35,609 bases of DNA from Phycisphaerae bacterium (GTDB lineage: Bacteria > Planctomycetota > Phycisphaerae > Tepidisphaerales > Tepidisphaeraceae). Positions 7,239 to 13,779 of the stretch are shown here, piece by piece (the stretch's first letter is position 1; every line of letters starts with the position of its first letter). A program made the translations under genes and the position numbers. The stretch is from positions 1-35,609 of the forward strand of contig JAICTV010000028.1 in NCBI GenBank assembly GCA_025936175.1, in the 5' to 3' direction. The notes beneath the pieces were generated by a model, which worked only from the letters and a program-made list of their open reading frames with translations, made no database searches and had not been told where the DNA came from.

Positions 7239-8960
7239 ATGGTCTTGAGTCTGATGGCAGCGATCGTCGCGGCCGCCGCGCCCGCGGCGTCGACGGCGAG
7301 CGGGGGGCCCGTCCCTGTCGGCGGGTACATCGCCTGGTGGAAATGCCTCCCGCTCATCGTCGTGCTGCTCATCTGGGGCCGACTGCTCACCTGGATCGAT
7401 AAAGATTCGCAGGAGGTCCTGCTCCCGCGCGTCGCGCTGAACCTGGGGAACCTGATCGGCGGCGCGCTGGCGTTCTTCCTCTTCTTCGCGCTGCCGGGTT
7501 TCCCGCTCGCGATCGGCGCGTTGCTGCTCATCGTCGCCATCGAGGCCGGCGTATACCTCGGCATGCGCAACTCGAAGGTCGGCCTGAGCGATCTTGGCGG
7601 GAAGTTCAACGAGTGGCTCGAATCGTTCAAGAAAGAGAAGACGGTCAAGGTCATCCAAGGCGAAGTGCAGATTATCGGCCGCAACGGCAACCTCGTTGCC
7701 GACCCCGAAGCCGATGATCCGGTCCGGCCGGCGTACGAGGCGGTACAGTCGCTGCTGACCGATCCGCTGCGCCGCAACGCCGAGCGCATCGATCTCGCCC
7801 CCAGCGACAACGCGTCCGTCGTCCGCTACATGGTCGACGGCGTCGGCTACTCCGGCACGTCGATCGAGCGCGGGCGCGCCGCGTCGGCGATCGAGTTCAT
7901 GAAGATCATCAGCGGTACCGACGCCGCCGAGAAGCGCAAGCCCCAGACCGGCACCATGAAGGTGACGCTCGACGGTCACAAGCACGAGTTGCAGGTCCTC
8001 ACCGCCGGCAGCAGCGCGGGCGAGCAGCTCCGCGTCACCGTCGATCCGAAGAAGAAGTTTCAGCAGCGCGTCGAAGACCTGGGGATGGCCGCCGATGCGG
8101 TCGAGCTCGTGAAGGAAGTCATCCGCGAGAACGCCGGTGTCGTGCTCCTCGCCGCCCCGAAGGGCCAGGGTCTGACCACGCTCCTCTACGCGATCCTGCG
8201 GGCGCACGATGCGTTCCTGCAGCACATCCAGACGGTGGAAACCGATCAGGCGACGGACCTGGAAGGCATCACGCAGAACAAGCTCCCGTCCAACGCGCCT
8301 CCCAGCGAAGAGCTGAAGAAGATTGAGTGGGTGATCAGCCAGGAACCCGACGTCATCATGAGCAGCAAGGTGGAGGACCCCAAGATCGCCGCCGCGCTGA
8401 ACGGGTATGCGAGCGACACCCGCCGCGTGTACGTCGCGCTCCGCGCCGCTTCGACCTTCGACGCCTTGTCGCTCTGGCGGAAGCTGATCGGGGACGACCG
8501 CAAGGCGGTAAAGAACCTGCGGATGATCATTGCCGGCCGCGTGATGCGCCGCCTCTGTGCCGCCTGCAAGACCGGCTACAAGCCCGAGCCAGGCACGCTC
8601 CGCAAGCTCAACATGGATCCGGACAAGGTCGGCACGCTCTATCAGGCGCGCACGCAGCCGATGCGCGACGCCAAGGGAAATCCGGTCCCCTGCGACTTCT
8701 GCAAGGAGCTGTACTACAAGGGGCGTCTGGGCGTGTACGAGATCTTCCTGATCGACGACGACGTGAAGCAGATCGTCGAAGCCGGCGGATCGCAGAACCA
8801 GCTCAAGGCGGTCTTCCGCAAGCAGCGCGGCAAGTACCTCCAGGAAGCGGCGCTGGCGCAGGTCGAAGAAGGGGAAACCAGCGTGCAGGAAGTCCTTCGC
8901 GTGATGAAGGCGGGCGACGAAGCGACTCCCTCGCGTCCCAAGCCCCGGCAACAGGCGTAA
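7239..8960 (+). CDS. Membrane-anchored GspE/PilB-like protein with degenerate ATPase motifs
   Basis: 573 residues. The N-terminus has three hydrophobic segments (about 33-50, 70-88 and 89-108), which GspE/PilB ATPases normally lack. The rest follows the type II secretion / type IV pilus ATPase plan. An N2-like block (AERIDLAPSDNASVVRYMVDGVGY, split at about 181-204) precedes the P-loop site, the Walker B site, and a four-Cys zinc motif (Cys440, 443, 485, 488) ending in YKGRLGVYEIF. The catalytic residues are gone. The P-loop reads APKGQGLTTLLYA, with Leu312 where the Walker Lys should be. The Walker B region reads EPDVIMSSKVED instead of the usual DPDVIMVGEIRD, and the His box reads VYVALRAAST. 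I infer a non-hydrolysing structural or regulatory relative. A CvpA-like protein follows after a 16-nt gap. Confidence 0.82.
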   Translation: MVLSLMAAIVAAAAPAASTASGGPVPVGGYIAWWKCLPLIVVLLIWGRLLTWIDKDSQEVLLPRVALNLGNLIGGALAFFLFFALPGFPLAIGALLLIVAIEAGVYLGMRNSKVGLSDLGGKFNEWLESFKKEKTVKVIQGEVQIIGRNGNLVADPEADDPVRPAYEAVQSLLTDPLRRNAERIDLAPSDNASVVRYMVDGVGYSGTSIERGRAASAIEFMKIISGTDAAEKRKPQTGTMKVTLDGHKHELQVLTAGSSAGEQLRVTVDPKKKFQQRVEDLGMAADAVELVKEVIRENAGVVLLAAPKGQGLTTLLYAILRAHDAFLQHIQTVETDQATDLEGITQNKLPSNAPPSEELKKIEWVISQEPDVIMSSKVEDPKIAAALNGYASDTRRVYVALRAASTFDALSLWRKLIGDDRKAVKNLRMIIAGRVMRRLCAACKTGYKPEPGTLRKLNMDPDKVGTLYQARTQPMRDAKGNPVPCDFCKELYYKGRLGVYEIFLIDDDVKQIVEAGGSQNQLKAVFRKQRGKYLQEAALAQVEEGETSVQEVLRVMKAGDEATPSRPKPRQQA

Positions 8961-8976
8961 GCAGGCGTAATCACCC

Positions 8977-10842
8977 ATGATCCTCAGCGTCCTCATCATC
9001 GCGGTCGTCGGCGGCGTCGCTTATTTCCATTACGCGCAGGGCTTTTTCAGCGCGACCTTCTCCGCCGTCTGCGCCGCCGTCGCCGCGGTCCTCGCCGTCT
9101 CCTACCATGAGCCGGTCATCACCGGCCTGCTGCAAGGCGCGATGGCGGACTACGCCGTCGCGATGGTCCTCATCGCGCTCTTCGCGATCATCTACATCGT
9201 CCTCCGCACGGTCTGCGACACGCTGGTGCCGGGCAACATCCGCCTGCCCAACACCGTCGATCGCGTCGGCGGTGGCGTCATGGGGGTCATCGCCGGCATC
9301 TTCACGGGCGGGATCGTGGCGCTGGCGGCGCAGGCGCTGCCATTCGGGCCGTCGATCGGCGGGTATGCGCGATACGAAGTCGAAACTCGGGAGGAAGTCA
9401 ACATCCCGGCCTCGTCCGCCGGCGGCCGCCAGCGCACCGCCGACGTACACGATCAGCTCACCGAGAACACGTTCACCGCCGAGAAGCAGAAGAAGCTTCT
9501 CCTGCCGTGCGACGAGTGGCTGCTCGCCATCGTGCAGGGCCTGAGCAACGGCGGCTCGCTCGAAGGCGATCGCACGCTCGCTTCGTTGCATCCCAGCTAT
9601 CCCGACGAGCTGTTCGCGCAGCGCCTCGGCATCCAGATCGGCGCGTCGCACACCGCGATCAACCTCCAGGGCAAGACGCCTGAGGTGACCGTGCCCGATC
9701 CCGGCGTCTTCCGGGTCGATCAAGACCTCACCAAGACGTCGATCGATGCCGAGGTCGGCCAGGTGCACGACCGCGAGGCGAAGTACACCAAGGGGCCGAA
9801 GGACCTTCAGCTCGTGGTCCGCGTGATGTTTAGCAAGGACGCCGCCGACAGCGATCACAAGGTACGGCTCGCGCCGGCGTCGGTGCGTCTCTGTGCCGAC
9901 GGCGTCAACTATTTCCCGATCGGCACGCTGGAGAAGGGCTCGCAGCTCTGGGCGAACAAGGCGGACGATTACCTGATCATCGACGTCGGCTCCGAAGACC
10001 GCGGCGCGGACTTCGTCTTCCTCATCGACGATCCCTCCGGCGTCGTCAGCGGCGGGGCGAAAGACCCGGTGCAGAAGATCAAGGACGGCGTCTTCGTCGA
10101 GGTCAAACGCTACGCCAAGATCGATTTGAGCGGCCGCGAGGTGAAGGTCGGCGTGCCCGCGAATCCGAAGGTCAAGGTTGAGCGCAAGGCCGCCGCCGTC
10201 GAGAAGGCCAAGGAGAAAGGCGGCGGGGCGGCGAGCGGTGAAACGTCCGCCGCCGCCGGCGGCGCCGGTGGTGCAGCCGCGGCGGCAGCGGCGCCGGCGA
10301 GCACCGATTTTGTCTTCACCCGCGCCGACATCTCCAAGGCGCTGTTCAGCCCGATCAACGTCGGCTCGCCCGATGCCGACATCCGCAATGGCCAGATTCC
10401 CGACGGCACTTTCGCCACCCAGAGCAAGCAGTTCACGCAGCTCGACATTCAGCCGACACGATCGCTCACGCTGCTCGGCCAAGGCGGCTATGCCGTCGCG
10501 GAACTCTTCGAGCCCAACGGGAAGAAGATGGTGCAGATCGTCGGCACGCCGCCGGCCGAAGGCGGCGACGCCTGGGCGTGGGGGCAGTTGAGCAAGTGGC
10601 AGCTCACCGACGCCGCCGGCCACAGCTACACGCCCGCCGGCGCGTTCGCCAAGGTGAAGAAGGAGCAGTCCGACCGGATGGTCGCCAGCTATCGCAGCGA
10701 AGGCGCGCCCAAGGACATCGGCGCCGAAGACGGCCGGCCGCTTGACGTGTGGATCGCCTTCCTCGTCCCGCCCGGGACGCACCTGAAGAAGCTCACCCTC
10801 AACGGCAAGAGCGTCGCGGACCTGGATCAGGTGGTGCAGTAG
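8977..10842 (+). CDS. CvpA-like membrane protein with large C-terminal region
   Basis: 621 residues. The first 125 or so hold four hydrophobic helices in the pattern of CvpA family proteins, including PNTVDRVGGGVMGVIAGIFTGGIVALAAQ, whose halves are typical of the third and fourth helices. About 490 residues follow: a beta-rich soluble part (about 190-400), a low-complexity Ala/Gly linker near 420-445, and a second beta-rich part to the end. CvpA proteins are usually near 160-220 residues, so this is a fusion. If the tail lies outside the membrane the protein could be an envelope sensor or scaffold (inference). It is 16 nt downstream of the GspE-like gene, so the two are probably co-transcribed. 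Confidence 0.7.
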   Translation: MILSVLIIAVVGGVAYFHYAQGFFSATFSAVCAAVAAVLAVSYHEPVITGLLQGAMADYAVAMVLIALFAIIYIVLRTVCDTLVPGNIRLPNTVDRVGGGVMGVIAGIFTGGIVALAAQALPFGPSIGGYARYEVETREEVNIPASSAGGRQRTADVHDQLTENTFTAEKQKKLLLPCDEWLLAIVQGLSNGGSLEGDRTLASLHPSYPDELFAQRLGIQIGASHTAINLQGKTPEVTVPDPGVFRVDQDLTKTSIDAEVGQVHDREAKYTKGPKDLQLVVRVMFSKDAADSDHKVRLAPASVRLCADGVNYFPIGTLEKGSQLWANKADDYLIIDVGSEDRGADFVFLIDDPSGVVSGGAKDPVQKIKDGVFVEVKRYAKIDLSGREVKVGVPANPKVKVERKAAAVEKAKEKGGGAASGETSAAAGGAGGAAAAAAAPASTDFVFTRADISKALFSPINVGSPDADIRNGQIPDGTFATQSKQFTQLDIQPTRSLTLLGQGGYAVAELFEPNGKKMVQIVGTPPAEGGDAWAWGQLSKWQLTDAAGHSYTPAGAFAKVKKEQSDRMVASYRSEGAPKDIGAEDGRPLDVWIAFLVPPGTHLKKLTLNGKSVADLDQVVQ

Positions 10843-10868
10843 ACGCCTTCCGGCGTGTCCACCCAGGC

Positions 10869-10957
10869 TGTCATTCCGAGCGGTACTCCGCGAGGAATCT
10901 CGGTCCCGCAAACCAGTCCGCCGCGAGATCCCTCGCGGAGTACCGCTCGGGATGACA
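10869..10957. repeat. Long inverted repeat between convergent genes
   Basis: Arms at 10869-10895 and 10931-10957 match over 27 bp with one mismatch (TGTCATTCCGAGCGG against CCGCTCGGGATGACA at the outer ends). It lies between the convergent CvpA-like and PDZ genes and could fold as a bidirectional terminator. The TGTCAT...GATGACA ends recall the repeats at 12942 and 23283, so it may be a dispersed element. Confidence 0.8.
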
Positions 10958-10987
10958 TGCTCGTCTTGCCGATTCGTGACAAAGAGC

Positions 10988-11545
10988 CTAGTGCGTTGGC
11001 ACCTTGATCCCCTGCAACTGTTTCTCCAGCGACGACGACGTGTCGCCACCGGACGCGGGCGTCGCCGCCGCGGGTGCCGACGGATTCGCGTTTGCCGTTC
11101 CCGCCGCCCCCGGCAGCGTGATCTTCTGATCGCCGCGCATCACGATGATGTGCTGCGAGTTCTCATAACTGCGCAGAAGTTCGTCTTTTGCCGCCGCGGG
11201 ATCATTCATCTCTTTCACCGGAGTCTCGACTCCGCCTTGGGAAGCTATCGCGATAATGGAGTCGCCGCGCTGAAGCCCAAAATACTTTTCCATCGCGCCC
11301 CCTGGCTTGATGCTGGTGACAACAACGCTCTGCATGCGGCCGCCGCTGCTTTCCGCATCGAGGCTGATTGTGGTCCGCGCATCCTCCCCATCGGTCGTGT
11401 GACCACTGATCTGCTCAACCTTGGGCTTCACATTTTTCTGAACGGACGCGGCTTGTTGCAGGCTCGGGAGATAAGCATGACGCATGATCAAAACCACGAC
11501 CATGATCGCAACGAGCAACCCTACCAGTCCGACGGCGACGCGCAT
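10988..11545 (-). CDS. Membrane-anchored PDZ-domain protein
   Basis: 185 residues. An N-terminal membrane anchor (about 3-22) precedes a PDZ-type domain at about 72-142 (VVVTSIKPGGAMEKYFGLQRGDSIIAI) and a low-complexity Ala/Ser/Pro tail. Anchor plus PDZ resembles the layout of type II secretion protein GspC, though the protein is short and homology to GspC cannot be shown by eye. The convergent orientation beside a GspE-like gene makes a shared envelope role plausible. No protease domain is present, so it is not a DegP/HtrA enzyme. Confidence 0.7.
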   Translation of the reverse strand: MRVAVGLVGLLVAIMVVVLIMRHAYLPSLQQAASVQKNVKPKVEQISGHTTDGEDARTTISLDAESSGGRMQSVVVTSIKPGGAMEKYFGLQRGDSIIAIASQGGVETPVKEMNDPAAAKDELLRSYENSQHIIVMRGDQKITLPGAAGTANANPSAPAAATPASGGDTSSSLEKQLQGIKVPTH

Positions 11546-11661
11546 GACGTTTCCTTTTGTGAGGTGCTTTGCATTATGACGCGCCGGCGCTCGCGCCGGA
11601 ACGGCGCTGGATTTCGAGGCCTCAAAGGATACGATTGTCCGTTAAGAAAGGACTGTCGCTC

Positions 11662-11754
11662 ATGGACGCCTTGTTTAATTCCGCGATCTTTCGTCTCGTC
11701 CTTGCCGGCGGGTTCCTTGCCATGGTCGCGCTCGCGAGCGGCGTTCGCATCTGA
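11662..11754 (+). CDS. Possible 30-residue hydrophobic peptide
   Basis: The frame encodes MDALFNSAIFRLVLAGGFLAMVALASGVRI, stated as segments MDALFNSAIFRLVLAG and GFLAMVALASGVRI: a single membrane-helix-sized hydrophobic peptide. AAAGGA lies 9 nt before the ATG and a TACGAT -10-like hexamer at 11630-11635. The rest of the 347-nt gap 11546-11892 holds GC-rich hairpin sequence (near 11580-11605), then an AT-richer stretch before the aldolase gene. The evidence is only the ribosome site and hydrophobicity. Confidence 0.38.
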   Translation: MDALFNSAIFRLVLAGGFLAMVALASGVRI

Positions 11755-11892
11755 CGCGCGCGTCGAAACCTCCGCCAGCGCAGACAAGGATGCCGCTATC
11801 CCCTAAATTGTTCCGCTTGCGATTTTTTAAAGAGGGAGCGAGTTTCATTCGCACGCTCGCTGCTAAGCTTCTGTGAAAGGACCCAAACGCCA

Positions 11893-12918
11893 ATGCCGCT
11901 CATGACCACCAAGCCGATGTTCGACCTCGCCTACTCCGGCGGGTTCGCCGTCGGCGCTTTCAACGTCAACAACATGGAGATCACGCAGGGCATCATCGAC
12001 GCCTGCGCGGCCGAAAAGTCGCCGCTGATCCTCCAGGTCTCCAAGGGCGCGCGCAAGTACGCCAACTTCCGCTACCTCCGCCACATCATCGCGGCGGCGG
12101 TGGAGGAGCACCCGGAGCTGCCGATCGCCATCCACCTCGATCACGGCGACACGGTGGACCTGGTGAAGACCTGCATCGCCGACGGTTTCACGTCCGTGAT
12201 GATCGACGGGAGCCATCACGGCTACGAGGAGAACGTCAAGCTCACCGCCGAGGCGGTGAAGGTCGCGCACGCCAGCGGCGTGATGGTCGAGGCGGAGCTC
12301 GGGATGCTCGGCGGGATCGAGGAAGACGTCGTCGGTCTCGACGCCGAGGAGTATGAGAAGAACGTCGAGAAGTTTTTGACCGATCCGAAGCAGGCGGCGG
12401 ATTTCGCCAAGCGCACCGGCTGCGACAGCCTCGCCGTCGCCATCGGCACGAGCCACGGCGCCTTCAAATTCAAGCACGAGGCGAAGCTCGCCTTCGACCG
12501 CATCGAGCAGATCATGAAGACCGCGCCGGGCCTGCCGCTGGTCATGCACGGCAGCTCGTCAGTCCCGCAGGAGTTCATCGAGCTGGTCAACAAGTACGGC
12601 GGCGCGATGCCCAACGCCAAGGGGGTGCCGGAGGACCAGATCGCCATGGCCGTCCAGAAGTACGGCGTCTGCAAGGTCAACATCGACACCGATCTTCGGC
12701 TCGCGCTGACGGCCAAGATCCGCGAGGTCTTTGCGACCAAGCCCGCGGAATTCGATCCGCGCAACTACCTCGGGCCGGGTCGCGAGGCGATCGTCACCAT
12801 GGTCCGCCGCAAGCTCCACGTGCTGAACAGCGCCGGCAAGGCCGAAGCCGTCTTGAAGCAGTGGGAGAAACTCGGCCGCCCGCTGCCAAGCTATTACAAG
12901 CAGACCAAGGCGGCCTGA
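11893..12918 (+). CDS. fba: Class II fructose-bisphosphate aldolase
   Basis: Zinc-dependent cleavage of fructose 1,6-bisphosphate to dihydroxyacetone phosphate and glyceraldehyde 3-phosphate in glycolysis and gluconeogenesis (cytoplasm). The 341 residues match the long-form class II family. Key motifs are HLDHGD (81-86) with catalytic Asp83 and zinc ligand His84, VEAELG (132-137), GTSHGAFKF (185-193), MHGSSS (218-223) and KVNIDTDLR (261-269). An AAAGGA ribosome binding site precedes the ATG. It is transcribed alone; the downstream gap holds a dispersed repeat. Confidence 0.96.
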   Translation: MPLMTTKPMFDLAYSGGFAVGAFNVNNMEITQGIIDACAAEKSPLILQVSKGARKYANFRYLRHIIAAAVEEHPELPIAIHLDHGDTVDLVKTCIADGFTSVMIDGSHHGYEENVKLTAEAVKVAHASGVMVEAELGMLGGIEEDVVGLDAEEYEKNVEKFLTDPKQAADFAKRTGCDSLAVAIGTSHGAFKFKHEAKLAFDRIEQIMKTAPGLPLVMHGSSSVPQEFIELVNKYGGAMPNAKGVPEDQIAMAVQKYGVCKVNIDTDLRLALTAKIREVFATKPAEFDPRNYLGPGREAIVTMVRRKLHVLNSAGKAEAVLKQWEKLGRPLPSYYKQTKAA

Positions 12919-12941
12919 AAAACTCGGCATGACCCGCGGCC

Positions 12942-13073
12942 GAGGGTGTTTAAGAAGTCGCACGCCCCCGTGACGTCATCCTGAGGTACTCCCAAGCATC
13001 TGCGTTCGCTGAGGTGCTCCGAAGCATCCGGTCCTGGAAACCAGATCCCTCGGAGTAACTCAGGACGACACGT
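12942..13073. repeat. Dispersed repeat with GAGGGTGTTTAAGAAG end
   Basis: Begins GAGGGTGTTTAAGAAG (12942-12957), followed by a degenerate palindrome of CTGAGGTACTCC, GAAGCATC and a closing CTCGGAGTAACTCAGGACGAC. The same unit recurs at 23411-23519 with near-identical order of parts. It fills most of the gap between the aldolase gene and the convergent gene at 13096. Confidence 0.8.
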
Positions 13074-13095
13074 CAAAGAAGATCGTCGTGAGGAA

Positions 13096-13689
13096 TCACG
13101 CCGTGGCAAGCTCGCCGAGCCGATTCCGCAACTGCGGCAGGTACGGCGACTGATCCGCGCGGAGCCGCACTTCGAACAGCGTCCGCTCCGCCGGGATGTA
13201 CTCGATGTCAACGTTCGCGCCGGGCCACAATTCCCCCGCGAGTTTTTCAAGCTCGCCCTTCACCGCCGTAAACGTCTCCGGGGTATTCGGCGCGAGCAGA
13301 CGATCGTTGAGCTGCACGAGGACCTCGTCCGTGCGGAACTTCATCCGCCCTTCGAACCGGCCGTCGTTTTGAAGGCGCTGACATCCCTCGATCGCCGCCG
13401 CGATCGCCTGACGAAGCCGATCGCCCAAATCACCCGGCGCCGCGTGCTTGCGGGAGTAGGTGAAGCCGAGAAACCCGTCGAGCTTGTCCAGGTAAAAGTT
13501 GGCTTCGTGCGCGACCAGCACCGTGCCCGGGCCGTTGTTGACGTGTGAATAATCCGCCACGTCGATCAGCGCATGCCCCGGCACGGCGCGTTCTTGAATC
13601 CACGAATGAAACACCGGCACGAACTCTTCGTGCGACAGCCCGGCCACGCCTTCGACGTACAGCTTCACGTTGATCTTGAATGCATCCAT
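13096..13689 (-). CDS. Unknown protein downstream of nitrite/sulfite reductase
   Basis: 197 residues from the ATG at 13687-13689 (MDAFKINVKLYVEG); soluble, mixed alpha/beta, with no signal peptide. The frame remains open upstream into the palindromic repeat, where ATGs at 13714-13716 and 13699-13701 would add MAGTAMLRK; I regard this as repeat-derived. The GGAAG at the repeat border touches the chosen ATG, so spacing is abnormally short and the start is uncertain. Position directly after the nitrite/sulfite reductase on the same strand suggests a linked role, but I recognise no domain. Confidence 0.75.
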   Translation of the reverse strand: MDAFKINVKLYVEGVAGLSHEEFVPVFHSWIQERAVPGHALIDVADYSHVNNGPGTVLVAHEANFYLDKLDGFLGFTYSRKHAAPGDLGDRLRQAIAAAIEGCQRLQNDGRFEGRMKFRTDEVLVQLNDRLLAPNTPETFTAVKGELEKLAGELWPGANVDIEYIPAERTLFEVRLRADQSPYLPQLRNRLGELATA

Positions 13690-13694
13690 CTTCC

Positions 13695-13779
13695 GTAGCA
13701 TGGCCGTCCCGGCCATGCCTTTTCGTTGAACAAAACGCCCTTGACCGTCGAACAGGCATGGCCGAGACGGCCATGCTAC
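13695..13779. repeat. Palindromic intergenic repeat, copy 2
   Basis: Same ends as the repeat at 1144-1210 (GTAGCATGGCCG at the left, CGGCCATGCTAC at the right), here 85 bp with a different centre. It sits exactly between the stop codon of the nitrite/sulfite reductase (13780-13782) and the start of the downstream gene on the same strand. Confidence 0.85.

Noticed and set aside
7080-11049. Two long minus-strand frames antisense to the GspE-like and CvpA-like genes
   Set aside because: Compositional shadows with repetitive Arg/Asp/Leu content. The plus-strand genes have ribosome sites and recognisable domains.
12919-13095. Possible CRISPR-like array in the repeated GGTACTCC/GAAGCATC units
   Set aside because: Units are irregular, inverted and not evenly spaced, with no spacers or cas genes.
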